From Planctomycetota bacterium (GTDB taxonomy: Bacteria; Planctomycetota; Phycisphaerae; WQYP01): 64,000 nucleotides of DNA. A program made the translations under genes and the position numbers. The stretch is from NCBI GenBank assembly GCA_021790385.1, contig JAJYDW010000008.1, positions 1 to 64,000 on the forward strand, read 5' to 3'. This document shows positions 48,763-58,141 of the stretch, piece after piece. Numbering within the stretch: position 1 is the first letter of the stretch; every line of letters begins with the position of its first letter. The notes under the pieces are model-generated. The model made no database searches, was not told where the DNA came from, and saw nothing but the letters and a program-made list of their open reading frames with translations.

Positions 48763-50679
48763 TCAATGGCTCAATCCGCTTTGGGCCCACAACTGCTTTT
48801 CCTTGCCCCACCACGGATCCGTCGCCGGACTCTGATCCGGCGGCACCTGCAGATATTGCAGCGCTTTGACCATGATCTTCGTGCATTCCGGGCCTGCCAC
48901 CGTTCCGCCGTAATGTCCCAGCTTGGGGTCCGGCTGATTCACACTCACCACGCAAATCAGCCGCGGGTTGGGTACCGGCCCGCCTTCCACAAACGTCGCG
49001 TTGTATTCATGCTTGTGGTAGCCATCCTGCCCGGCGATGGCCAGATTGGCTGTCCCCGTTTTCCCGTACAGTTGATACACCCGCGACAAACAATACTGCC
49101 CCGTTCCACGCTCCATCACCTGCTCCATAGCCCCTATCATCTCCCGGCAAACATGGCGGGAAAGCACCTTTTTCAGCGGCTGCGGGCCGGCAATTTGGGT
49201 CCACGATTCAATTTTTCCCGGCTTCACTTCCACCGCCCTGATAATCTGCGGTGTCGGCAGATAGCCCCCATTGGCAAACACACAAAACGCCCGCGCCAAT
49301 TGCAGCGTCGTTACCCCTACCCCATAGCCAAAACTCGCCGACGTTTCTGTTCCCTTGGTCCACCGATCTTCCGGTCGAACCATCCCCGGAGATTCCCCCG
49401 GCAAAATGCTACCGGTCATCTGACCGAAACCAAATGCATGCACCCCCGCATACAGTCGTGGAATGCCCATTCTCCACCCTACATGCGTCATGCCGATATT
49501 GCTGGAATATACCAGAATATTTTCCACCGTTAAAAACCCATGGCCATCCACATCTTTAATCAACCGGCCGGTCGGATCACGCCAGCGGCCGTAATGGCAA
49601 TTGAAAACTGTTTGCAGCGTAATCATGTGATGCTGCAATGCCCAGCCGACGTTAAAGGGCTTAAAGCACGATCCCGGTTCATACGGATCGGTTACCGCCC
49701 GATTCCGCCAGAACCTTGCCGGTGTGGCCTGATAGTCATTCGGATTCAGCGGCGGATAATTGGCCATGGCCAAAATGTCGCCATTGAACGGATTCATCAG
49801 CACCGCCACACCGCTGTGGGCTTTGAAGAATTTGCAGGCTTTATCCAACGCTCTCTCTGCCTCGCCCTGCATGGTGGTGTTCAGCGTCAGCCACACCTTC
49901 ATGCCATTGCTGGGTGGTTTGTAGCCGCGTTTTTCAATCCACAAGGCCCGTTCCGTGGCCGCTTTGGCATACACCACCCGGCCGTTGCGCCCCACCAGCA
50001 GCGAATTCAACTGGCCTTCCAAACCCTGCAATCCACGATTGGAATTGGCAAAGCCAATCACCTGGCCGGCAAATGAACCCAGCGGATAAATTCGCCGCGT
50101 GGAGCGCTTAAAACCAACTCCATCCAGAGCATGATAATAAATATTCGCCAGATTCGGATGGTGGTGCCGCAATGCTTTTACTGCGCGACGCTCCATCTGA
50201 TGATGTACCGCCTCAACCCGCCGGTAAAAGTCCTGCCTTACGCCGCGTTTCAGCCACAAAAACCGCCGCAACTGCCCATTGGGATAATAAAGATGCGCCC
50301 GTAGCATGGCCGTAAGTTGCGATGCACTTTGGCCCAGCAGCGGAGCAACGGCCCGGGCCATCACTTTTTCCGCCTTTGGCGCTTCGTTTGGCGGCAAGGC
50401 ATTAAGCGTTCCTTTGGGATCAAAAATATAACCTGGATCTGCGTAAAAACTGTAAACCCGCACGCTGCCGGCAATCAGGGTGGAATCGCTGGTATAAATG
50501 GACGCCCGACGCGCCATCAGGTGCGTAACGATGGTATGTTCACTGCGCAGCTCGCGCATGGTACCCCGGGTGGAATGTGTCTGCAGCCAACCCACCCGCA
50601 CCAAAAGCGCCGCAAAGACCAGCATGCTGCCCAGCAGCACCAAACTCGACAGCCATTCCGTTTTGCGTAATTTATGCAT
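48763..50679 (-). CDS. ftsI: Septal peptidoglycan transpeptidase (FtsI/PBP3-like)
   Basis: 638 residues: a short cytoplasmic head, one helix (SLVLLGSMLVFAALLVRVGW), a non-catalytic dimerisation domain, and the transpeptidase domain with the active Ser in GSCFKPFN (S-x-x-K), the S-S-N motif in YSSNIG, and KTG in YGKTGTAN. Its place before murE and after an ftsL-like gene supports the septal role. There is no PASTA domain. Confidence 0.94.
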   Translation of the reverse strand: MHKLRKTEWLSSLVLLGSMLVFAALLVRVGWLQTHSTRGTMRELRSEHTIVTHLMARRASIYTSDSTLIAGSVRVYSFYADPGYIFDPKGTLNALPPNEAPKAEKVMARAVAPLLGQSASQLTAMLRAHLYYPNGQLRRFLWLKRGVRQDFYRRVEAVHHQMERRAVKALRHHHPNLANIYYHALDGVGFKRSTRRIYPLGSFAGQVIGFANSNRGLQGLEGQLNSLLVGRNGRVVYAKAATERALWIEKRGYKPPSNGMKVWLTLNTTMQGEAERALDKACKFFKAHSGVAVLMNPFNGDILAMANYPPLNPNDYQATPARFWRNRAVTDPYEPGSCFKPFNVGWALQHHMITLQTVFNCHYGRWRDPTGRLIKDVDGHGFLTVENILVYSSNIGMTHVGWRMGIPRLYAGVHAFGFGQMTGSILPGESPGMVRPEDRWTKGTETSASFGYGVGVTTLQLARAFCVFANGGYLPTPQIIRAVEVKPGKIESWTQIAGPQPLKKVLSRHVCREMIGAMEQVMERGTGQYCLSRVYQLYGKTGTANLAIAGQDGYHKHEYNATFVEGGPVPNPRLICVVSVNQPDPKLGHYGGTVAGPECTKIMVKALQYLQVPPDQSPATDPWWGKEKQLWAQSGLSH

Positions 50680-50800
50680 TGTAGTCCACTAACCTCCGGC
50701 TTCCATGCCTGCGGGTGATTTTGGCCAACCGCTCCAAACCATTTATTGCTCCCACTCACTGCCGGCTTAGCCTGCCCGGTAACATTATTTGCGGCCACCG

Positions 50801-51112
50801 CTAGTTGCCGCCGGAAGTCCCTTTAACTGGAACTGCAATCAGCGCGGGCATGGTAGCAGCGGCCCGCTGAGCCGCTTCCGCTGCGGCCCGGGCTTTTAAT
50901 GTCCGGGAGATGGCAATCGGATTCGTCGCAGTCGAAATTTTTATCTGCTGCCCCCACAACAGATGTCGCCGCTGATTGATTTTAATAAAAAGTTTCGCAC
51001 TTTCGCTGGTCAGATCCATGCGCTGCTCACGCAGAGCTAAAACCAGAGCTGCGACCAGGAAAAGGCTTACCAGACTCACGAGAAGTTTTAACATGCGCCA
51101 TCCGCTATCCAT
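50801..51112 (-). CDS. FtsL-like single-pass division protein
   Basis: 103 residues. One helix (~LLVSLVSLFLVAALVLAL) is followed by a short periplasmic region with heptad-like spacing and an Ala-rich tail. Sequence alone would not name it, but size, topology and position directly before ftsI in a dcw cluster are those of FtsL. The usual rsmH and mraZ are missing upstream. ATG 51112 or 51094 could be the start. Confidence 0.6.
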   Translation of the reverse strand: MDSGWRMLKLLVSLVSLFLVAALVLALREQRMDLTSESAKLFIKINQRRHLLWGQQIKISTATNPIAISRTLKARAAAEAAQRAAATMPALIAVPVKGTSGGN

Positions 51113-51493
51113 GCGAATTCGGAATCATTTGATGTTCCCCGGCAAGGGCCATCACGCCGTGGAGTGATTCCATCATCTCCATCGGTTGGGTCGTACGATT
51201 CCATTCATACATTACGATTAAATCGCACGAAAAGCAATCCCCAACCTCTCATCCGGCGACGGTCATCTGTCTCGCCTGAACTCGCCGTTTGGGGGCCAAG
51301 CAAAAAGAAATTCATATTTCACGGCACCGTAGCCGGCGATGCCCCCATAGCCGCGGCAAATAAAAGCGCCCCACCGCTACCCGCTGAAATCTGATCGCGG
51401 ACTAAAGCCCGCGGCCAAAAGAACCAGCCGAAAAGTGCGAAGTTATTTTTGCGCAACCCCATAGTACACGATTGCCCGGCATCATTATTGTTT
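51113..51493. other. Intergenic region with a palindrome and one copy of a twin repeat
   Basis: No gene is seen. A GC palindrome spans 51396-51414 and one 37-bp repeat copy spans 51418-51454, both close to the 3' end of ppa. The proximal part, 51113-51395, holds nothing that I recognise. Confidence 0.5.
51418..51454. repeat. 37-bp direct repeat, copy 1 (3' of ppa)
   Basis: It matches 52349-52385 at 36 of 37 positions (T instead of C near the end), core CAGCCGAAAAGTGCGAAG. It follows the palindrome at 51396-51414 and lies 39 bp past the ppa stop. Confidence 0.8.
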
Positions 51494-52096
51494 TCAGGTT
51501 GTGCGCAGCAGCTTGCTGATGTCTTCGCCGTTGCGCCACTTTTTGTAAATCATCAGCGATTGTTCAATCACCGGAAAGGCATAGTCGGCCGGCAAAACAT
51601 CATCCACCACCACGCGCTTATTTTCCAGCGATTTATAATCTTCAAAAAAACGCTTCAGTACCGCCAGGCGGTGCGGCGGCAACTGATGCACATCATGGTA
51701 GCTGTTGTATTCCGGATCATTCACGTGGACCGAAATAATTTTGTGGTCCACCTCATTCTGGTCTTTCATCGTCATCAGGCCTATGGCCCGCGCTTCCACA
51801 ATCGTCAGCGGATACACCGGTTCCGCGCCCAGCACCAGCACATCCAGCGGATCGCCATCATCGGCCATGGTCTGGGGCAGAAAACCATAGTTCGCCGGAT
51901 AATACACCGCCGAATGCAGCACCCGATCCAGCTTGAGCAGGCCGGAGTGCTTTTCCAATTCATATTTATTGGAAGCCCCCAGCGGAATTTCAATGATGGC
52001 ATTAAAAACCGACGGCAGCAGCCCATCGCCGGGACTCACATCGTGCCAGGGGCTAACACCGCGAGTGGGTACGTAAGGGGCAAGTTTACCAGCCAC
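51494..52096 (-). CDS. ppa: Inorganic pyrophosphatase, family I
   Basis: 200 residues from GTG 52096, which has GGAG 6 bp upstream. The catalytic block is DDGDPLDVLVLG; HSAVYYPANYGFLPQT and the late KRFFEDYKSLENKRV also match. Soluble, Mg2+-dependent, hydrolyses PPi. The gene lies between two copies of a 37-bp repeat, as if it were a unit set into the region or each copy served as a 3' processing element. Confidence 0.95.
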   Translation of the reverse strand: MAGKLAPYVPTRGVSPWHDVSPGDGLLPSVFNAIIEIPLGASNKYELEKHSGLLKLDRVLHSAVYYPANYGFLPQTMADDGDPLDVLVLGAEPVYPLTIVEARAIGLMTMKDQNEVDHKIISVHVNDPEYNSYHDVHQLPPHRLAVLKRFFEDYKSLENKRVVVDDVLPADYAFPVIEQSLMIYKKWRNGEDISKLLRTT

Positions 52097-52348
52097 AAAT
52101 AGCTCCAAATATCAGATCACCAGAACCACAGCGCGACAGTGTAACCCGACGGAGCAGATTGTTCCAGCACGTCGCGTTGGGCAAACCATAGCCTTTCCTG
52201 GCGTAGGCTGCCAAAAATATCCGGCCGCTGAAAGCTGATTTGCTGCTTATCCCCCGCCACTCTCTGCGTCCAGAGTTTATCCCGGTTACCTGTAATAACA
52301 CTCTCACATAGGGACGCCGCGGCGGTGAATTTGCGCCGCCAGTGACCC

Positions 52349-52385
52349 AAAGAACCAGCCGAAAAGTGCGAAGTTATTTTCGCGC
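52349..52385. repeat. 37-bp direct repeat, copy 2 (3' of rhamnose mutarotase gene)
   Basis: It starts 6 bp past the mutarotase stop and is preceded on the plus strand by a GGCGG/CCGCC hairpin (52321-52340). Like copy 1, it lies just 3' of a minus-strand gene beside a GC hairpin. No gene was seen in 52097-52391. Confidence 0.8.
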
Positions 52386-52391
52386 GGCCCT

Positions 52392-52706
52392 CTAATCCAA
52401 GTGAAACACTTCCGGTATTTCTACGGACTTGGGGCTGTTATCCGGGTTGGCCGGCATAAGATCCTTCATGTGCTTCCACCATTTGCGGCAAATTTCCGTT
52501 TGGGCGATGGCCTGCCAGCGCTGTTCGCTTTCAATTTCCACATAGCCAAAAAGCTGCCGGGTTTCCGGGTGCAAGAAGATGGAATAATTATGGACGCCAT
52601 GGGCCTTGAGCGTATCCAGCAGTTCCTGCCATACCGGGTTGTGCCGTCGGCGGTATTCTGCTTCCTTACCGGTATAAACAGACATGACAAAGGCTTTTCG
52701 GATCAT
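52392..52706 (-). CDS. rhaM: L-rhamnose mutarotase
   Basis: 104 residues from ATG 52706 (GGAGG 10 bp upstream), the exact family length. Typical features: [20 protein letters not shown] with the key His, [20 protein letters not shown], and the [13 protein letters not shown] tail. It interconverts alpha and beta anomers of L-rhamnose. It is the last gene of a compact minus-strand run with a sulfatase-sulfotransferase fusion and sugar-active oxidoreductases, hinting at rhamnose-containing, perhaps sulfated, glycans. Confidence 0.92.
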   Translation of the reverse strand: MIRKAFVMSVYTGKEAEYRRRHNPVWQELLDTLKAHGVHNYSIFLHPETRQLFGYVEIESEQRWQAIAQTEICRKWWKHMKDLMPANPDNSPKSVEIPEVFHLD

Positions 52707-52740
52707 TGCAGTATGACCTCCAGGCAAAAGTTCATGACGG

Positions 52741-54897
52741 TTAATCGTAACCCAATCGTGCGATTTCTTCCTTAAGAAATTCAAGGTTGACCACAGGGGG
52801 CTGATTTTTCCAGCGGCCCACGGCATCCGGTTTTACCGCAATTTTCACCATGGGCACGCCCAGAAATTGCGTGAGTTTTTCCAGCGTAGAGTCCTGATCG
52901 AGCACAAAATCTTCAAACCGCAGACTTAAAAAATGCCGCGGCCGGGGGGTTGCGCGGATTAAATCCGCCTGATACTTCCAACTGATGGCCCGGGCCAGTT
53001 GCGTCTCCGATGGGTCATCGCAGGGTATGCCAAAACGGCTCAGGTGGTCGGTTAAGTGTTCGCTTAGGATGCAATCCCGTGGATCACGCACCCAATGAAT
53101 GTAATACGCATCCGGATACATGCGGGCAATCCACGGGAAAATCAGCGTAGTTTCGGGAAGTTTCCAGCCTTTGCGCACGGCGGGGCTGGCAATAATGTCT
53201 TTCAGATAGGTTTCCACCAGCCGGCGAAATTCCGGATCAATTTCACCTTCCAGTACGCCGGAAAAATCCCACTGGAAGTTGCCCTGGTATTTGATACGGC
53301 GACTGAAAACGCCGCAGGCTTCGTAGAGCGGTTCCGGCGGCAGCAGATCTCCAGATACATTTTGCGTCGTGCCCATGTAAAAGCCACTCTGCGCCAGCGT
53401 ATGGGAAATCGCCCGCGTGCCCGAATGGCCCCTACCAATCACCGTTACCAGCGTGGTGGGGTCCGGGTGGTGTTCGCCTTTGTCCGCATATTTGTCACGT
53501 GCCTGGAGTTTGGCGGCGGCCTTGGGGTCGCCAATGTGCATGCTGTCGTAGGCCTGCTGGCTGGTCTTAAATGGCCCCACGCCCTTGAGTCCATGCCAGT
53601 CGCCCTGTGTCAGCATCGGGTTGCTGATACCCGTTTCCTTTTCGCGTCGGGCAATAAACGCGTTCATTTTTGCCCGCAGTTTGTGCACAATGTCCGGACG
53701 TTTCGCGGCCACATTCACATTTTCGCCGGGGTCTTTGACCAGGTCATACAGCTCCACCGCCGGCTTAAAATGGAAGTCCGGTTCCAGAGCTTCGATGAAC
53801 TTCCATTGCGGCGTGCGCCAGCCGTGCTTGCGCATCCAAGTGCATTCGGTGATGTAAAACTCGCGATCAAAAGAGCTGGCCCGGCCCTTGATAAGAGCGT
53901 TCAATGATTTTCCGTCAAAACGGTCCGGCACCTTGATGCCCGCCAGGTCCAGAATTGTGGGCACCAGATCTTTATGCAGGTTGTACCCCTTGATGCGCCT
54001 GCCCGCCGGTACCTTGGCCGGGTAACGGATAATCAGTGGTACGTGCAGCGTAACATCATACAGGCCATGATGGTCAAACCAGCATTCATGGTCGTAGAGC
54101 GTTTCGCCATGATCGCCGTTGAGCACGATGATGGTGTTATCCAGAACCCCCAGCGTTTCAAGCTGGGTTAAAAGCCGGGCAATACACGTATCCATATAGG
54201 CCAACGCCCCGTCATACTGGGCGATAATGTAGTCTTTGTCGGTAATGCCGGGCGGCATCCAGGAGCGGAAATAATCCGCAAACGGCTTAAACGCCAGCAC
54301 CGGCTCCATGGAATGGTTCTTGGGATCACATTCATGGCCCTGATAAAACAGCCGGTCAAACGGCTGCGGCGGCAGATATGGCGAATGCGGGTCCATGTGC
54401 CTTAGCAGCACCAAGAAGGGCTTCTTTTCGCCGGCCAGCCGGGCGAATTCCGGCTCGGCCACCGCGTTGAGATTTTCCGCCTTGGGCGAGCGGCCCTCAT
54501 TCCATGAACCCCATCCGGTAAACTCCAGGTATTTATCAAATCCGCGTGAAGCGGGGTTCCAGCCAAAGCCGACGCAGGTGGTGTTATAACCCTGACTCTT
54601 GCAGATTTCCGCCAGCGTACGCACCTTCGGCGTCATCGGCCCCTGGTGCCGCAGCGCCACCACTTCCGTGCCGAAGCAATCTTTGCCGGTAAGCATCGAC
54701 GAATAGGCCGGGGTGGTTGGAATATGCTGCGAATACGTACGTTCAAAAAGCGTTCCCTGCCGGGCCAGCCGGTCCAAGTGCGGTGTGGTAAGCCGGGGAT
54801 AGCCATAACAGCTCATGTGATCCGCCAACAGCGAATCCACCGCGATAAGCACAATGTTGGGCAGCTTTTTTTTTACCATTTTCTTTTTCCCGGTCAT
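52741..54897 (-). CDS. Fusion of a sulfatase-fold hydrolase (Thr in nucleophile place) and a sulfotransferase
   Basis: 718 residues from ATG 54897 (AAAGGA 8 bp upstream). Residues ~13-420 are an alkaline-phosphatase/sulfatase fold: [32 protein letters not shown], and metal ligands in [15 protein letters not shown]. At the formylglycine site, where sulfatases read C-x-P-S-R, this protein has T-T-P-A-Y (61-65) followed by SSMLTG, so Thr replaces Cys, as in phospho-transferring relatives. Residues ~483-690 are a sulfotransferase: PAPS 5' loop [11 protein letters not shown] (486-496) and 3' region [14 protein letters not shown]. No signal peptide or membrane helix is visible, so it should be cytoplasmic. 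The frame is continuous, so the fusion is genuine in this sequence. Activity as a transfer/removal pair on one glycan is inference. Confidence 0.88.
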   Translation of the reverse strand: MTGKKKMVKKKLPNIVLIAVDSLLADHMSCYGYPRLTTPHLDRLARQGTLFERTYSQHIPTTPAYSSMLTGKDCFGTEVVALRHQGPMTPKVRTLAEICKSQGYNTTCVGFGWNPASRGFDKYLEFTGWGSWNEGRSPKAENLNAVAEPEFARLAGEKKPFLVLLRHMDPHSPYLPPQPFDRLFYQGHECDPKNHSMEPVLAFKPFADYFRSWMPPGITDKDYIIAQYDGALAYMDTCIARLLTQLETLGVLDNTIIVLNGDHGETLYDHECWFDHHGLYDVTLHVPLIIRYPAKVPAGRRIKGYNLHKDLVPTILDLAGIKVPDRFDGKSLNALIKGRASSFDREFYITECTWMRKHGWRTPQWKFIEALEPDFHFKPAVELYDLVKDPGENVNVAAKRPDIVHKLRAKMNAFIARREKETGISNPMLTQGDWHGLKGVGPFKTSQQAYDSMHIGDPKAAAKLQARDKYADKGEHHPDPTTLVTVIGRGHSGTRAISHTLAQSGFYMGTTQNVSGDLLPPEPLYEACGVFSRRIKYQGNFQWDFSGVLEGEIDPEFRRLVETYLKDIIASPAVRKGWKLPETTLIFPWIARMYPDAYYIHWVRDPRDCILSEHLTDHLSRFGIPCDDPSETQLARAISWKYQADLIRATPRPRHFLSLRFEDFVLDQDSTLEKLTQFLGVPMVKIAVKPDAVGRWKNQPPVVNLEFLKEEIARLGYD

Positions 54898-54945
54898 CTG
54901 CAAGGTCCTTTATAGTTCATGGTGTACACGTAATCTCGTCCACCG

Positions 54946-56016
54946 TCAGTCGCAGCCGCCCCAGTGGGACCGTAACTCATGTATCGCCACCCGCCGGCCC
55001 AGCTTCGCCGATAAATGGCATGCCAGCGTCAGTTCCAGCACGGTTTGCCCTTCTTTAGCCGTGGCAATTGGCCCGCGCCGTCCCTGCATAAACGCCAGCA
55101 GTTCCGGGGCCAGGGCCGCAATCCGTACGCCATGATTGGCCGGTGTTGGAATATCACTCACCTGCCAATCTTTGTCGCCTTCCAGAAACCATTTAAGGCC
55201 CCGTGTTGGCCCGGGGGGGCGCGGTGCATTGCAGCTTGGTCCATCACCATGGTTTTGGATCACCACCCCCCGCGGCCCGATGATTTCCGTGGTATTTTCC
55301 CCCGCCAGCATGGTAAACGAGCTTACCACCTCGGCCAAAGTCCCGTTTTCATAGCGGAAAACCGCTATTCCCTGATCGTCGGGAACTTTCGAGTTGTGCC
55401 GGGTAACAATTTCCGCCGAAACACTTTCCGGCCGCCCCAGCATCCAATACAGAAAATCAATGGCGTGGCAGGAATCATCCGCCCACATCCCGCGATTCAT
55501 CGCCGGATTCACATGCCACGAGTCCGCCAGCCATGGCCAAGCCTGAGTGCCAAGGCCATGGCGGCGGCGCATCATGTATACCGGGCCAATACGGTCTTCC
55601 CGGACCATTTGGCGCATCAACATATTTTGCGGATCAACCCGCATTTGCCAAGCCAGCGTAAAGGCGACTTTGTGTCGCTCCACGGCCTGCACAATCCGAT
55701 CGGCCTGATCCAGCGTGAGGGCCAGTGGCTTTTGCAGCACGATGGTTTTGCCGGCCTGGGCGGCTAGTTCCACCACGTCAGCGTGCATGGAGGTTTCCGC
55801 TCCGATAACCACCGCAGAAATATCCGCACGGGCCAAAAGCGATTGGGCGGATGCTTCCTGGGCCACGTTAAATTTTGCGGCGTGGTCAGCCGCCCGACGG
55901 GCATCATGATCCCACAATGCCGCCACACGGATCTGGGGCGGATCAAGCTTTGCCCACTCGCCCAGATACGTCCCGACGTGCCCGTGGGCGACACCAAGAA
56001 TGCCGATATTGAGCAT
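54946..56016 (-). CDS. Gfo/Idh/MocA-family oxidoreductase (variant with QKP)
   Basis: 356 residues from ATG 56016. N-terminal Rossmann fold with NIGILGVAHGHVGTYL; the usual E-K-P catalytic/cofactor triad reads VLQKPLALT (Q-K-P), keeping the Lys. The second domain (~125-330) follows GFO_IDH_MocA_C, with SCHAIDFLYWMLG carrying the conserved Asp/His region. These enzymes use NAD(P) to oxidise or isomerise sugars. It lies 48 bp upstream of the fusion gene in the same operon. Confidence 0.9.
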   Translation of the reverse strand: MLNIGILGVAHGHVGTYLGEWAKLDPPQIRVAALWDHDARRAADHAAKFNVAQEASAQSLLARADISAVVIGAETSMHADVVELAAQAGKTIVLQKPLALTLDQADRIVQAVERHKVAFTLAWQMRVDPQNMLMRQMVREDRIGPVYMMRRRHGLGTQAWPWLADSWHVNPAMNRGMWADDSCHAIDFLYWMLGRPESVSAEIVTRHNSKVPDDQGIAVFRYENGTLAEVVSSFTMLAGENTTEIIGPRGVVIQNHGDGPSCNAPRPPGPTRGLKWFLEGDKDWQVSDIPTPANHGVRIAALAPELLAFMQGRRGPIATAKEGQTVLELTLACHLSAKLGRRVAIHELRSHWGGCD

Positions 56017-56058
56017 CACAACGTACCATCCCCTTTCGCGCCCTGCAACGCGGCAAGT

Positions 56059-56856
56059 TCAGCGGGCTTTACAAGCCTGCAGGCAAGCCTGCATATGGCC
56101 CCGCGATTCCGCTGCAATCGCCACGCAACGCGGTACCTCATACGCCTTGGCTCCAATCACCTCCAGATTCACCGGCCCGGTGTAATGATGCTCATGGAGC
56201 ACCCGGATATAGCCCAGCAAATCAATATCCCCGCGGCCATTGGCCTGCAACTCCGGCGTGCCGGGGTTCTGCTGGCGGCCCTTGCAATCCCGAATGTGTA
56301 CGTGTCGAATGCGATGCACCACCGCCCGGATTGCCTCCACCGGGTTTTCGTTGGCCCGGTAAATGTGGCTCGGATCCATATCCAGGCCAAATGATTTCGA
56401 TGCAATGGCATTGAGTGCCGCCAGCGAGGTGGGGGTGTTATAAATGGCCGCCCCCACATGCGCTTTCACGCACAGCGTCAGGCCGAAGGTTCCGGCCCGA
56501 TCCGCTATTTTACCCAGCGAATCAATGGATTGCCGCAGGCTCGCCTCATCGCCGCTTTTGCCGCCCGGGCCGCAGTTGATGATGGGAATTCCCAGCTCCA
56601 CCGCCGCGGCAAACGCCGCTTCCATCTTCGCCGAGTCCTGCGATGGCTGTTCCATCGCCAGCAGTGGCAGATTGTACTTTTTGGAAAGCTCACGAATCGG
56701 AGCCACAAGCTCCTTCCACCGGTCCAGCACCAAGTGTTCGCTCATACCATCAATGGCCGATAGCTCGATGCCATCGTACCCGCACGCGGCCGTCCAGCGA
56801 AAGGCCGTTTCCATATCGTGGCCGCCAAAAAGTACCGAATTAATGCCCAGTTTCAT
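56059..56856 (-). CDS. Sugar phosphate isomerase/epimerase-like TIM barrel (AP_endonuc_2 family)
   Basis: 265 residues from ATG 56856 (AAGGA 6 bp upstream). The barrel pattern is clear: MKLGINSVLFGGHDMETAF, GYDGIELSAID, the metal-site strand LDMDPSHIYRANE, then VHIRDCKGR and VNLEVIGAK, matching xylose-isomerase-like sugar epimerases. Substrate unknown. It sits between two Gfo/Idh/MocA genes, a common pairing in inositol- and keto-sugar pathways. Confidence 0.9.
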   Translation of the reverse strand: MKLGINSVLFGGHDMETAFRWTAACGYDGIELSAIDGMSEHLVLDRWKELVAPIRELSKKYNLPLLAMEQPSQDSAKMEAAFAAAVELGIPIINCGPGGKSGDEASLRQSIDSLGKIADRAGTFGLTLCVKAHVGAAIYNTPTSLAALNAIASKSFGLDMDPSHIYRANENPVEAIRAVVHRIRHVHIRDCKGRQQNPGTPELQANGRGDIDLLGYIRVLHEHHYTGPVNLEVIGAKAYEVPRCVAIAAESRGHMQACLQACKAR

Positions 56857-56953
56857 AAAGTATCCTTATGTAAAAACACAGCCACATCCCGTGGCCGAAA
56901 TCATCTTGATGTTTCGCCCGGCACCGCCCGGCCGGTGGCGTCGCCCACCCCGG

Positions 56954-57949
56954 TTATACCGCCGGCACCGTTACAATGGTTCCCTTTTCCCAGGATTCAA
57001 TGGCCGCTTCAATCACCAGTTGGGCTTTCAGTGCGTCTTCGGCTTTGCCGTCCACTTTTTCCGGCGGTGTTTTTTTCAGCAGGTCATCCACCCAGGCGTT
57101 AATACGCGATTGAAACGTATCGCCAAAGCCCATCATGCCGCCCAGATAATCCAATATCTCCGCCTCTTTGGAATTACGGCTGTGGAACCGCAGCCGTTCG
57201 CAGGCCTCCTCAATGACCACCCGCCCCTTAGCCCCCACCAGTTCGCAGGTTTCCAGCCCGTAACCGCCGCCGGCATCATAACTGCCGGTCAGGTGGCCGA
57301 TGGCTCCGCTGGCAAACTGCACGTTCATCTGCACATTGGACCAGATGTTCCGGCCCGGTCCTTTCTTGAAAAAAGCCTGCACTTTGGCAATATCCCCGCC
57401 AAAGTAACGCATCACATCAATGGAATGGGGATGCAACGCCCGCATATGAAAATGGGGGCTGCTTTCGTTGGGGTTGTTAATCCACATGGTCATTTTGATG
57501 ATGTTGATTTCGCCCAATCGCCCTTCGGTTTGCCAATCCTTGGCCCGCCGGGCCGCCGGCGTAAAGCGATGATTCAGATTGACGGCGTAAGGTAAATTCT
57601 TCGATTTGGCCAGCGCCACCATCTCCCGGGCCTTGGGAATTTCATTGGAAATGGGCTTTTCGCCCAGCACCGGCAAGCCACCGGCCAGCAGTTCCATGGT
57701 GGCCTGATAATGATCGCCGCCATTTTCCTTGCCGGCCGTGGTCATGCTGACCGCATCAATTTTTACCCCGGACGAGAGCATCTCCTGAATGGAATTAAAA
57801 CCCGGGCAGTTAAAATTTTTCGCCGCCGCATCTACCCGTTCCTTGATAATATCGCAAACGGCCACCAGCTTGACCGCTTTGTTATTTTGATAGCAACGGG
57901 CATGGGTATTGCCGATGCCGCCCATTCCAACCACCGCAACATTCAACAT
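56954..57949 (-). CDS. Gfo/Idh/MocA-family oxidoreductase
   Basis: 331 residues from ATG 57949 (AAGGAG about 6 bp upstream). Rossmann start LNVAVVGMGGIGNTHARCY and the canonical E-K-P in LGEKPISNE. The C-terminal domain includes HSIDVMRYFGGDIA, with the expected His and Asp. First gene of the five-gene run; the next gene begins 97 bp on. With the second oxidoreductase it could carry out an oxidation-reduction pair around the isomerase step, as in some sugar-inversion pathways; that is inference. Confidence 0.92.
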   Translation of the reverse strand: MLNVAVVGMGGIGNTHARCYQNNKAVKLVAVCDIIKERVDAAAKNFNCPGFNSIQEMLSSGVKIDAVSMTTAGKENGGDHYQATMELLAGGLPVLGEKPISNEIPKAREMVALAKSKNLPYAVNLNHRFTPAARRAKDWQTEGRLGEINIIKMTMWINNPNESSPHFHMRALHPHSIDVMRYFGGDIAKVQAFFKKGPGRNIWSNVQMNVQFASGAIGHLTGSYDAGGGYGLETCELVGAKGRVVIEEACERLRFHSRNSKEAEILDYLGGMMGFGDTFQSRINAWVDDLLKKTPPEKVDGKAEDALKAQLVIEAAIESWEKGTIVTVPAV

Positions 57950-58141
57950 GAAAACTCCTTTGTGCCTGTAAAAACCGGCCGCGTGCATGCACATGGCCGA
58001 CACCTGCAACCACAATGCAGGTGCCGGGTATTGTGCCATCCACTGGTGTGCATTGCCAGCATAAATTGGGGAAAATTTTGCACTTTTTTTGGCAGTCCGC
58101 CTTCGCAAATGCCGCTCGACCCATCGGCCATTTTTTACTTT
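57950..58141. other. Upstream region of the sugar operon
   Basis: It should contain the promoter of the five-gene run on the minus strand. I see short inverted repeats (TGCATGCA near 57990) but no clear -35/-10 pair. With the following low-confidence small frame, the 57950-58486 interval is otherwise empty. Confidence 0.3.
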
